Shown in pieces: positions 40,731-48,337 of a stretch of 64,000 bases of DNA (position 1 is the stretch's first letter; each line of letters starts with the position of its first letter). This stretch comes from an uncultured Pelagibacteraceae bacterium. GTDB taxonomy: Bacteria > Pseudomonadota > Alphaproteobacteria > Pelagibacterales > Pelagibacteraceae. A program made the position numbers and the translations under genes. The DNA lies in NCBI GenBank assembly GCA_902582155.1, contig CACHRI010000002.1:1-64000 (forward strand), in the 5' to 3' direction. The notes beneath the pieces are model-generated. The model had not been told where the DNA came from. It searched no databases and was given only the letters and a program-made list of their open reading frames with translations.

Positions 40731-41959
40731 TATAGGTTGAGTAAACTTTTTATATCCTGTTTTTTTCTAATTACTCTCGCTTTAGATTTATTTATAATTA
40801 TTTCAGCTATTAAAGGTTTAGTATTATAATTAGAGGACAAAGAAGCTCCGTACGCTCCAACGTCTGAAATAGCAACGTAATCAGATTGATTAAGTTTTTG
40901 GTATTTATTATATTTGATAAATTTGCAAGTAGTCTCACATATTGGACCGACAAATTCTAAAGGCCCATCATTTTTTTTACCATTTTTAATTACTGGAATT
41001 ATGTTATGTACAGCATCATAAAGTGCAGTTCTCATAAAATCATTCATACCAGCATTTAAAATTGCAAATGTTTTATTAGAACCTTTTTTTAAATATTGAA
41101 CTTTACTTACCAAAATAGCTGTATCGCCCACAATCGCCCGTCCTGGTTCAAAAATAATGTTACAATTATATTTTTTTCTAAACTTTTCTACTAAATTTGA
41201 ATAGTTTTTAAGATTTATTTTTCTGTCATTTTTTTTATAAGTAATACCAAATCCACCACCAAGATCTACGAACTTGAAATTAATTTTTGTTTTATTAATT
41301 ATTTCCTCTAAGACTTTTAAAGTCCTTTTAAAAGGATTTTCACTTAAGATTTGACTCCCAATATGTACACTTATTGCATTTAGTCTCAAATTTTTCAATT
41401 TTTTAATATTATGACAAAATGAAATCAAATTTGTTTTCGAAAGACCAAATTTGTCTTCCGCTTTACCCGTAGAAATTTTTTTATGAGTTGGTGCATTGAT
41501 ATCAGGATTTAGTCTAATACCGATAGCAATCTTTTTTTTTAAGTTACCCGCGATTTTATTAATCAATATAGCCTCATTTTCAGACTCCACATTTATTAAT
41601 AAGATATTATTTTTTATAGCCAATCTTATTTCTTCCTCTGTTTTACCAACTCCAGAGAAAACAATTTTACTGGGTTGTATGCCAGATCTAATAACTTTAA
41701 GTAATTCACCCCCTGAGACCACGTCTGCACCTGATCCCATTTTTTTTAAAACTTTTAAAATTTGAATATTTGAATTCGCTTTTACTGAAAAACAAATTAA
41801 TGGTTTAGATTTTTTAAAATTATTCGAAAATGATTTATAATTTCCAATAATATTACTCTCTGAATAAAGGTAAAAAGGGGTGCTAAATTTTGATGCCAGT
41901 TTTTTCACAGAGACATTTTCCACAAACAGATTATTATTTTTATATCTTATATAAGACAT
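40730..41959 (-). CDS. lysA: Diaminopimelate decarboxylase
   Basis: LysA decarboxylates meso-diaminopimelate to lysine with PLP. The PLP lysine is in CFSVKANSNIQIL near residue 60. SGGELLKVIRSG, the HIGSQ motif in ISVHIGSQIL, DLGGGFGI, FEPGRAIVGD and GPICETTC are all visible. The 409-residue length fits. It lies three bases after a small lipoprotein gene and argH, an arrangement common in alphaproteobacteria. Confidence 0.96.
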   Translation of the reverse strand: MSYIRYKNNNLFVENVSVKKLASKFSTPFYLYSESNIIGNYKSFSNNFKKSKPLICFSVKANSNIQILKVLKKMGSGADVVSGGELLKVIRSGIQPSKIVFSGVGKTEEEIRLAIKNNILLINVESENEAILINKIAGNLKKKIAIGIRLNPDINAPTHKKISTGKAEDKFGLSKTNLISFCHNIKKLKNLRLNAISVHIGSQILSENPFKRTLKVLEEIINKTKINFKFVDLGGGFGITYKKNDRKINLKNYSNLVEKFRKKYNCNIIFEPGRAIVGDTAILVSKVQYLKKGSNKTFAILNAGMNDFMRTALYDAVHNIIPVIKNGKKNDGPLEFVGPICETTCKFIKYNKYQKLNQSDYVAISDVGAYGASLSSNYNTKPLIAEIIINKSKARVIRKKQDIKSLLNL

Positions 41960-41962
41960 GTA

Positions 41963-42073
41963 TTAAATTATTTTTGTAAAACTATTAATAGATCCTTGGT
42001 ACTGTGGATCTGATTTTTTCCCACATGATCCTAGCATAAACATTAATAATACTAGAGTAATAACAAATTTCAT
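41963..42073 (-). CDS. lptM: Small lipoprotein, LptM/YifL-like
   Basis: A 36-codon gene (ATG 42073, TAA 41963) coupled to argH by an ATGA overlap and ending three bases before the lysA start. The peptide has a hydrophobic signal of 16 residues and a lipobox MLGSC with the acylated Cys at 17, followed directly by GKKSDPQYQGS, which resembles the CGxKGPLYxP start of LptM. LptM assists oxidative maturation of the LPS translocon LptD in enterobacteria. Both the sequence pattern and the argH-lysA location support this family; the function in this organism is inferred. Canonical Gly-Pro-Leu is altered to Ser-Asp-Pro. Confidence 0.8.
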   Translation of the reverse strand: MKFVITLVLLMFMLGSCGKKSDPQYQGSINSFTKII

Positions 42074-43458
42074 TTCAGTTCCTTTTTGTACTTACTTATC
42101 ATATTTTTTATATTTCTTTCAGAGGTTCCACCATAAGAATTTTTTGAATTCATAGAGTGCTTAACATTAAAAATTTTTAAAACATTATTATCCAAGTTTT
42201 TGTAAAACTTCTTTATTTCATTTAAAGTTAATTCATCCAAATTTTTTTTATTTTTTTCGGCATAATTAACAATTTTTGAGGATATTTTATAAGCTTCTCT
42301 AAATGATAGTTTTTTATCTTTTACAAGGTAGTCGGCAAAATCCGTTGCCGTCGTATATCCAGTTTTTGCCATATCGGACATTCTAGTTTTACTTGGGTTA
42401 ACATTTTTAATTAGTTCATTGCTCATGAGCAAAGTATCTTTCAAAGTATCATAACCATCAAATACTAACGCTTTATCATCTTGTAAATCTTTAAAATATG
42501 AAATTGGAAGACCTTTCATTATTGTTAAAATAGAATTTAGCTTCCCATAATTAATTCCAGTTCTGCCTCTTATTAGTTCTGCAGGATCAGGGTTCTTTTT
42601 TTGAGGCATTATAGATGAACCTGTAAGCATTTTATCATTAAAGCTAATTAACTGATAAGCGTCAGAATTTAATATAATAAAGTCTTCAGCCAGTCTTGAT
42701 AGATGCATTGCACACACAGCACAAGCGTAAAGAAAATCTATTGCAAAATCTCTATCCGAAACTGTATCAATCGAGTTATTTGTTGGTTTTTTAAAACCTA
42801 ACTTTCTAGAAGTAAAGTTTCTATCTATATTGTAAGAAGTCCCAGATAAAGCTGCAGCACCAAGTGGAGACTCGTTTATTAATTCTAAATTATTATAAAA
42901 TCTTTGCTTATCTCTTTTTAACATCTCATAATAGGCTAGTAGATAATGAGCAAAAGATACAGGCTGAGCGTTCTTAAGATGAGTAAAACCTGGCATAACA
43001 GTTCCTACGTTTTTATCTGCTTTAATTATTAAATTTTTCATTAAAGAATTTAATTCTTTGATTAATACTAAAGATGAATCTTTTACCCAAAGCTTAAAGT
43101 CCGTCACTACTTGGTCATTTCTTGATCTTGCAGTATGCATATAACCCGCTGAGTCTCCAATTATTTCATATAATTTTTTTTCTATATTTAAATGAATATC
43201 TTCGAACTTTTCTTTAAATTTAAATTTACCGCTTTTAATTTGTCTTTTAATTTTATCAAGTCCTTTAATTATTTTTTTTCCTTCTTTAGCAGGAATTATT
43301 TTTTTTTTAATTAGCATTTGAGTATGAATTTTTGAGGCAAAAATATCCTGTTCGTAGAGTCTTTTATCCACGTTTATTGAAGCCCCAATTCTTTGAAATG
43401 ATTGAGAAGGTGAGTTTTTAAATCTACTCGACCAAACTGTCTTATTTTTATTTGTCAT
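42070..43458 (-). CDS. argH: Argininosuccinate lyase
   Basis: ArgH splits argininosuccinate into arginine and fumarate. Motifs are WSSRFKNSPSQSFQRIGAS near the N-terminus, HTARSRNDQVVTDFKLW, GFTHLKNAQPVSFAHYLLA and the superfamily signature GSSIMPQKKNPDPAELIRGR near residue 280. The 462-residue length is typical. It is the first gene of a minus-strand operon with lptM, lysA and plsC, and diverges from the tlpA-type gene with 29 bases between. Confidence 0.97.
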   Translation of the reverse strand: MTNKNKTVWSSRFKNSPSQSFQRIGASINVDKRLYEQDIFASKIHTQMLIKKKIIPAKEGKKIIKGLDKIKRQIKSGKFKFKEKFEDIHLNIEKKLYEIIGDSAGYMHTARSRNDQVVTDFKLWVKDSSLVLIKELNSLMKNLIIKADKNVGTVMPGFTHLKNAQPVSFAHYLLAYYEMLKRDKQRFYNNLELINESPLGAAALSGTSYNIDRNFTSRKLGFKKPTNNSIDTVSDRDFAIDFLYACAVCAMHLSRLAEDFIILNSDAYQLISFNDKMLTGSSIMPQKKNPDPAELIRGRTGINYGKLNSILTIMKGLPISYFKDLQDDKALVFDGYDTLKDTLLMSNELIKNVNPSKTRMSDMAKTGYTTATDFADYLVKDKKLSFREAYKISSKIVNYAEKNKKNLDELTLNEIKKFYKNLDNNVLKIFNVKHSMNSKNSYGGTSERNIKNMISKYKKELK

Positions 43459-43487
43459 AATCTATGCTATTTTTAATTTAAATTAAT

Positions 43488-44021
43488 ATGAAAATTAGTA
43501 AATCTTTTAAAATCATAACATTCATTTTTATTGGTTTTTTATTTGTTAATAACCCATTTACCTATGCAGAGCTTCCTGCCAATCTAGTAATTCATGATAA
43601 ACCAAAAAAAATTAACAATATAACTTTTAAAGATATTAATCTTCAGGATGTGGATTTATCCAAGAATAAAGGCAAGATCATGGTGCTAAATTTTTGGGCA
43701 ACCTGGTGTGCGCCTTGTAAAAAAGAGATGCCGTCACTTGAAAAACTTGCTCAAAATTTACCTCAAGTAGATGTTTACCCTATCAACATGGAGCCACCAA
43801 ATAAACTTAGAGTGAGAGATTGGCTGCAAGATATTGGTGTTGTCAGTTTAAATACTTATTTTGATCCTAAATTGGATTTAGCTAAAAAATTCAAGCTGAT
43901 TGGAATGCCAACCACAGTTTTATTAGACAAAGATGGAAATGAGTTTGGAAGAATTATGGGCGAGTTTGATTTTAGCGAAAATAACTTTTTAAATTTTTTG
44001 AAAAATAAAGCTAGTCTTTGA
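43488..44021 (+). CDS. TlpA-family thiol:disulfide oxidoreductase
   Basis: A membrane-anchored periplasmic thioredoxin-fold protein of 177 residues. An N-terminal hydrophobic segment (about 8-27) acts as a signal or anchor. The thioredoxin domain carries the active site FWATWCAPCKKEMPSL near residues 70-85 and the cis-Pro region GMPTTVLLDKDGNEFGR. TlpA-like proteins reduce disulfides for cytochrome maturation or copper-site assembly; which of these applies here cannot be told. It starts opposite argH and overlaps the convergent HIG1-like gene by 11 bases. The location next to argH is seen in other alphaproteobacteria. Confidence 0.9.
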   Translation: MKISKSFKIITFIFIGFLFVNNPFTYAELPANLVIHDKPKKINNITFKDINLQDVDLSKNKGKIMVLNFWATWCAPCKKEMPSLEKLAQNLPQVDVYPINMEPPNKLRVRDWLQDIGVVSLNTYFDPKLDLAKKFKLIGMPTTVLLDKDGNEFGRIMGEFDFSENNFLNFLKNKASL

Positions 44022-44211
44022 AAAAATAGGCTAATAAAACCAAAACAATAATTGCTATAAATTGAAGTAATACCCTTAACTGCATTAATTTATTTGAATA
44101 TTTTTTACTAGTACTACCACCTTTGAATAAAGTATAAATACCTAATATTAATACTATGGCAACAGCACCTAAAAGAGAAAAACCGATAAAGTTAAATAAG
44201 AGTTCAGACAT
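44011..44211 (-). CDS. HIG1-domain twin-transmembrane protein
   Basis: A 66-residue protein with two transmembrane helices (about 8-28 and 46-63) joined by a basic loop. The loop KKYSNKLMQLRVLLQFIAI matches the HIG1-type pattern in alphaproteobacterial twin-TM proteins. Mitochondrial HIG1 relatives (Rcf1) bind cytochrome c oxidase and supercomplexes, so a role in respiratory complex assembly is possible, but this is transferred from distant relatives. It ends within the 3' end of the tlpA-like gene. Confidence 0.8.
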   Translation of the reverse strand: MSELLFNFIGFSLLGAVAIVLILGIYTLFKGGSTSKKYSNKLMQLRVLLQFIAIIVLVLLAYFFKD

Positions 44212-44226
44212 AATTAGATATATATA

Positions 44227-44880
44227 ATGAGCTACTCACTAAATACAACTATAATTAATTCATCTGAGAAACAAAAACCTGATAACGCTGTAATACTTTG
44301 CCACGGATACGGAGGAGATGGAAATGATATTTCAATCTTAGCAAATTATTGGAAAAACTATCTTCCAAAAACAGTTTTTATATGCCCAGATGCACCAGAG
44401 AGATGTGCTGTGAGCCCAAACGGTTTTCAATGGTTCGATTTAATGGACCAAACAAGTGATGAAATTTTGACGAAATCACTGGTTGCGGAAATAAAATTAA
44501 ATAAACTCATCGATGAAGTTAAAATAGAATACAAATTACCAGCAAACAAAATTATTTTATGTGGTTTTAGCCAAGGATGTATGATTAGTTTGCAAACTGG
44601 CTTGAAAAGGGAAGATAAGATTAATTCAGTAATTGGTTATTCAGGAAAAATAATTGACATTAAACATATAGAAAACAATATTAAATCTAGACCTGATATT
44701 ATATTGATGCATGGGGAGAAAGATGAAGTGGTCCCAGTAAGTTTTTTACTTGAAGCAATAGAGCTATTCAACAGAATTGATTATAAGATACAAACTAAGA
44801 TTTTCAAAAACTGTGAGCATAGAATACCTCAAGAGGGCTCGAGTCTTGGCCTTGAGTTTATAAAAAAAAAATTATACTAA
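44227..44880 (+). CDS. Carboxylesterase/phospholipase family alpha/beta hydrolase
   Basis: A 217-residue single-domain hydrolase of the Abhydrolase_2 group (carboxylesterase, lysophospholipase-like). The oxyanion region ILCHGYGGDGNDISILA is near residue 22, the nucleophile elbow ILCGFSQGCMISL near 114, the Asp in HGEKDEVVPVSF and the catalytic His in NCEHRIPQEG near 200. It has no signal peptide, so it is cytoplasmic. Natural substrate is unknown. It stands alone, 15 bases from the divergent HIG1-like gene. Confidence 0.88.
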   Translation: MSYSLNTTIINSSEKQKPDNAVILCHGYGGDGNDISILANYWKNYLPKTVFICPDAPERCAVSPNGFQWFDLMDQTSDEILTKSLVAEIKLNKLIDEVKIEYKLPANKIILCGFSQGCMISLQTGLKREDKINSVIGYSGKIIDIKHIENNIKSRPDIILMHGEKDEVVPVSFLLEAIELFNRIDYKIQTKIFKNCEHRIPQEGSSLGLEFIKKKLY

Positions 44881-44939
44881 CAACAATATGTCACAAAATT
44901 ATAACTTGATTTAATTTTTTATATCATTTAGCTTTAGAT

Positions 44940-45509
44940 ATGATTATTTCTGCAAATGAGAAAGTACCTTTAGAAAAATGTCCTGCTTTAGTTTTAAATG
45001 CAGATTTCAGGCCCTTAAGCTACTACCCTCTATCTTTATGGTGTTGGCAAGATGCAGTTAAGTCTGTTTTTTTAAATAGAGTAAGCATAGTTTCAAATTA
45101 TAAAAGAAAAATTAGAAGCCCATCTTTCGAAATGAATTTACCTAGTGTCATAGCATTAAAAAATTTTATTAAACCATCAGATAATCCAAATTTCACAAGA
45201 TTTAATGTTTTTTTAAGAGATAAATTTACTTGTCAATATTGCGGAGATAAAAAAGATCTAACTTTTGATCATCTTTTACCTAAATCTAAAGGAGGGATTA
45301 CAGACTGGGAAAATGTCGTAACAGCATGCTCAACTTGCAATGTTAAGAAAGGCGGAAAATTATTTGAAGTAAGTGGAATGAAATTGTTTAACAAACCTTA
45401 TAGGCCCACAGTAGACGATCTACATAAAAATGGAAGAAACTTTCCACCAAATTTTTTACATGAAAGCTGGATGGATTATTTATACTGGGATATTGAGTTA
45501 GAACCTTAA
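44940..45509 (+). CDS. HNH endonuclease family protein
   Basis: A 189-residue protein with an HNH nuclease domain at about 90-140. FTCQYCGDKKDLTFDHLLP supplies the first Cys pair and the histidine, and ENVVTACSTCNVKKG supplies the catalytic-core Asn and second Cys pair. The N-terminal part (ALVLNADFRPLSYYPLSLW) matches a widespread chromosomal HNH family of alphaproteobacteria and cyanobacteria that is not part of an intein or restriction system. No methylase or mobile element is near it. The biological role is unknown. It abuts the convergent coq7 gene with no gap. Confidence 0.9.
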   Translation: MIISANEKVPLEKCPALVLNADFRPLSYYPLSLWCWQDAVKSVFLNRVSIVSNYKRKIRSPSFEMNLPSVIALKNFIKPSDNPNFTRFNVFLRDKFTCQYCGDKKDLTFDHLLPKSKGGITDWENVVTACSTCNVKKGGKLFEVSGMKLFNKPYRPTVDDLHKNGRNFPPNFLHESWMDYLYWDIELEP

Positions 45510-46043
45510 TTAAATTTTTTCTGAAATTGCAATTGCTACTCTTGAGGAAGTTTTTATAACTTTATCTAAAACACTATATAAACCTTTTTTAGTAGCCCCA
45601 CTTTCGTAGGCTATATCTTTATGATCTAGTTCATCTTGTCTGAACTTCATAATTTTCTTTTTTAATTCTTCTTCATCTTCTCTTAGTTTATAGGTCTGAT
45701 CTTTGTAGTGTCCGTCGATTACTTCTTCTACAGAAGCTGTGCACAACATTGCTGCTTTTTTCCCCATCATGGCAGTGCCAAATCCTAATGTTATACCCAT
45801 TAAGTCCCATAAAGGTAAAAGCCTTGTAGGTTTGATATTTCTTTTTTGTATTTCCTTATCAAAAAATTCGTAATGCTCTTTCTCGTGCTCTCGCATATCT
45901 TCAATTTTTCTTTTTAATTCTTCGTCTTGTTTAAAGGTTTTCAAAGCCAATAATTGACCTTCATAAATCTTAATTGCTCCTCGCTCACCAGCGTGGTCCA
46001 CTCTTATAATTTCTTCTAAAGTTTTTTTATCTGTTTTGTTCAT
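45510..46043 (-). CDS. coq7: Demethoxyubiquinone hydroxylase Coq7
   Basis: Coq7 is a diiron hydroxylase that performs the penultimate step of ubiquinone synthesis. The diiron ligands appear in the motifs RVDHAGERGAIKIYEGQL, MREHEKEHYEFFD, TASVEEVIDGHY and RQDELDHKDIAYE; the six carboxylate/histidine positions appear intact. The 177-residue length matches the short alphaproteobacterial and mitochondrial form. It overlaps dsbB by four bases (ATGA), so dsbB and coq7 are co-transcribed. Ubiquinone links functionally to complex II encoded earlier in the window. Confidence 0.96.
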   Translation of the reverse strand: MNKTDKKTLEEIIRVDHAGERGAIKIYEGQLLALKTFKQDEELKRKIEDMREHEKEHYEFFDKEIQKRNIKPTRLLPLWDLMGITLGFGTAMMGKKAAMLCTASVEEVIDGHYKDQTYKLREDEEELKKKIMKFRQDELDHKDIAYESGATKKGLYSVLDKVIKTSSRVAIAISEKI

Positions 46044-46504
46044 TTTTTTAAAACTAACTTAAGTAGTATATAACTTATTAAAATAGATAAAACTGCATTA
46101 AATGTAGCAAGTGATAAACCAAAAATCCTAAAAGTCACATCTTTACAACTTATTGGGGTTTTTTCTAAACTTTTTAAAAGATCGTTTGTATTTTGGATGT
46201 TAGTGTTTATACCAAGCTCGCACAATAAACTTTCGTTAAAAATACCTTGTTCAATACCTACATGATATACTGACGTAACTGCCCCAAAAATGAATAACAA
46301 TAAAACTACAATTAAAATAGATTTTTCCCATTTTTTTGTAAAAATTAAAAATGAAATTAGTATAATAGTTCCAATGTAAGGAATACGTTCTATTTTACAA
46401 AGATTACAAGGTTCGTGACCCAAAACAAATTCAACAAAATAAGCAAAACTTAATGCTATAAAACAAAAAAAAATTAATGAATTTAAAATTATTTTTTTAT
46501 TCAT
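46040..46504 (-). CDS. dsbB: DsbB-family disulfide bond formation protein
   Basis: DsbB-type proteins pass electrons from periplasmic disulfide formation to quinone. The 154-residue protein has four membrane helices. The first periplasmic loop has GHEPCNLCKIERIPY with a CxxC near residues 32-35. The second loop has LLCELG and ISCKDV, giving the second Cys pair. HEPCxxCxxER is typical of alphaproteobacterial DsbB. It lies between coq7 (overlap) and a YqaA-like gene one base upstream. Confidence 0.9.
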   Translation of the reverse strand: MNKKIILNSLIFFCFIALSFAYFVEFVLGHEPCNLCKIERIPYIGTIILISFLIFTKKWEKSILIVVLLLFIFGAVTSVYHVGIEQGIFNESLLCELGINTNIQNTNDLLKSLEKTPISCKDVTFRIFGLSLATFNAVLSILISYILLKLVLKK

Positions 46505-46505
46505 A

Positions 46506-47102
46506 CTATTTAAAATAAAAATACAATCCTAAAATAATTATAACAATTAAAATTCCTACTATTGTAAACCATTTAAAACCCTCCTTTTTCAGAAGTATTT
46601 CGAATTTATCACCAAACTTCATTGAAAAATATGAGACAATAAAAAATCTCAATCCCCTAGAAATTAAGCTTATTATTATAAATATATAAAGATTAAAACC
46701 GATAAAACCACTTGTGATGGTAAAAACTTTGTAGGGCAGAGGAGTAAAGCCAGCTAAAAACAATGTACCTATCCAAAAAACTAAACCAGCTTTATTAGAA
46801 AGCTTCTCTTGTAATTCAAATACTTTGTCCTCATAATTATAAAATTCTATGATGGACATAGAAAACTCTAAAAATAGACTACCTAAAAAATAACCAAAAA
46901 CTCCACCTAAAACTGAAAAAATTGTAGCAATTAAGAAAATTTTTAAATAATCTTCTTTTTTTGCAAGTACCATTGGCACAATCATTACATCAGGTGGAAT
47001 AGGAAAAAATGAACTTTCGATAAAAGAGACAAAACCAAGGATTGGCTTAGCAAATTTATGTCTAGCTAAATTTAAACACTTGTCATATAATTTCTCTAAC
47101 AT
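46506..47102 (-). CDS. YqaA/DedA-family inner membrane protein
   Basis: A 198-residue membrane protein with about four to five hydrophobic segments. FVSFIESSFFPIPPDVMIVPMVL and GGVFGYFLGSLFLE match the SNARE-associated/VTT domain seen in DedA and YqaA, and GTLFLAGFTPLPYKVFTITSG is a second signature with the conserved Pro and Lys. DedA relatives help recycle or flip polyprenyl or phospholipid carriers; the substrate of this one is unknown. It is the first gene of the yqaA-dsbB-coq7 operon and diverges from the double-HTH regulator with 17 bases between. Confidence 0.88.
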   Translation of the reverse strand: MLEKLYDKCLNLARHKFAKPILGFVSFIESSFFPIPPDVMIVPMVLAKKEDYLKIFLIATIFSVLGGVFGYFLGSLFLEFSMSIIEFYNYEDKVFELQEKLSNKAGLVFWIGTLFLAGFTPLPYKVFTITSGFIGFNLYIFIIISLISRGLRFFIVSYFSMKFGDKFEILLKKEGFKWFTIVGILIVIIILGLYFYFK

Positions 47103-47119
47103 TAATCACTCTTATAAGC

Positions 47120-48205
47120 ATGTCAGAAAAAAAAGAAATAAAAAATTTGAACAATCTAACGAAAGTAGATTTTAAAAAAAAACAGAGCGAATTTAAAGAA
47201 GAATTTATTAGCAAACAAGAAGTTCATTCAATATTATCAGCTAATTTTGGACGAATAAGTGATCATTGGTTCAAATTTTCTACTACGTGGAATTATAATG
47301 CATATCAAACATTTATGGATATGGATAAATACCTTATTTTAATTTATCTAGTCCAAAAGTCCTTCCGACATTATGCAGATATATTGATCATTCACTCAGA
47401 AGAACAATTCTATACCAAAGAAGAATTTGAAATTGAAAAGATTAATTTAATTGAAATTTCTGATGATCTTATGATTGCAAAAGAGACAGTGCGAAGAAAA
47501 ATAAATGAGTTGAATTCAGAGAAAATAATTATTCGTAAAGGAAAAAAAATTATTTTACAACCTTTAACTTTTGTTCACCAAAGACCAAAACATTCTATAA
47601 AAACACTATCACAATTTCTACATGTCTGTTCTAAATACCTAGCCACACAGGATTGGTTCGGTTCTCCTGTAGAAGCGAAAAGTATAGAAGAATTTACTAG
47701 AGAAAACTTTACTTTAGTCTGGAGATTTTTCTTTAGATTTAAAATTCCTTTTTTAATAAGACAAAGAAAATTTCATGGAGATTTAGAAACTTTTATTGTT
47801 GCAGGAACAATATTTGCTAACAATATTGTTAGATTAAAAGAAAAATATAAAGATAATCCGATAACTAAAAAAACTAATACAAATGATTTTGGCGAAGAGA
47901 ATTTTGTTGAATGGGCAAAATTAATAATATTATCAAAGGAAGATATTCTTGGAATGAATGCTTCATCAATTTCTGAAATTACAGGTATTCCAAGAGCGAC
48001 AGTAATTAGAAAACTTAGAATTTCAGAAAAGACTGGCATGATACATAAAGATAAACGTCAGCTTTATACAATCGGAAAAACATATAAGTCTAAATTGAAA
48101 GATCTTGGAAGAGTATTTTCTGAAAATCAAATTGATTTATGCAAGTTTGTGTCTACATTTTTCGAACTTTATAGAAATCCAAATATTAACAAAAATCTTA
48201 AATAA
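47120..48205 (+). CDS. Unrecognised protein with two helix-turn-helix units
   Basis: I do not recognise a named family. The 361-residue protein has a charged N-terminus (1-35) and two segments that read as winged helix-turn-helix units. The first is at about 111-150 (ISDDLMIAKETVRRKIN), the second at about 279-325 (ISEITGIPRATVIRKLR). Both have the pattern IS-x4-I-x3-TV-x-RK and both follow an amphipathic helical region, so the protein may be an internal duplication. It is probably a DNA-binding regulator, since it has no membrane segment and no sensor domain I can name. It is followed by the tRNA-Leu gene on the same strand. Confidence 0.72.
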   Translation: MSEKKEIKNLNNLTKVDFKKKQSEFKEEFISKQEVHSILSANFGRISDHWFKFSTTWNYNAYQTFMDMDKYLILIYLVQKSFRHYADILIIHSEEQFYTKEEFEIEKINLIEISDDLMIAKETVRRKINELNSEKIIIRKGKKIILQPLTFVHQRPKHSIKTLSQFLHVCSKYLATQDWFGSPVEAKSIEEFTRENFTLVWRFFFRFKIPFLIRQRKFHGDLETFIVAGTIFANNIVRLKEKYKDNPITKKTNTNDFGEENFVEWAKLIILSKEDILGMNASSISEITGIPRATVIRKLRISEKTGMIHKDKRQLYTIGKTYKSKLKDLGRVFSENQIDLCKFVSTFFELYRNPNINKNLK

Positions 48206-48246
48206 ACTGTTTATTTAAAGTAATATTTCATAATATAGTTATACTA

Positions 48247-48333
48247 GGGCGAATGGTGGAACTGGTAGACGCGCCGGACTCAAAATCCGGTGGTAGCAAT
48301 ACCTTGAGAGTTCGAGTCTCTCTTCGCCCACCA
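48247..48333 (+). tRNA. tRNA-Leu (anticodon CAA)
   Basis: An 87-base class II tRNA with encoded CCA. The acceptor stem GGGCGAA pairs with TTCGCCC, followed by discriminator A. The anticodon stem CCGGA/TCCGG encloses the loop CTCAAAA, giving anticodon CAA for UUG codons. The variable arm (about TGGTAGCAATACC) is long as in leucine tRNAs, and the T-loop is TTCGAGT. A TATAGT at 48234-48239 could be a -10, but no good -35 precedes it. The next gene begins four bases after CCA. Confidence 0.97.
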
Positions 48334-48337
48334 AGTT

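Noticed and set aside
44940-45509. HNH gene as part of a restriction or mobile system
   Set aside because: No methylase, integrase, repeats or intein host surround it, and the N-terminal half matches a chromosomal HNH family.
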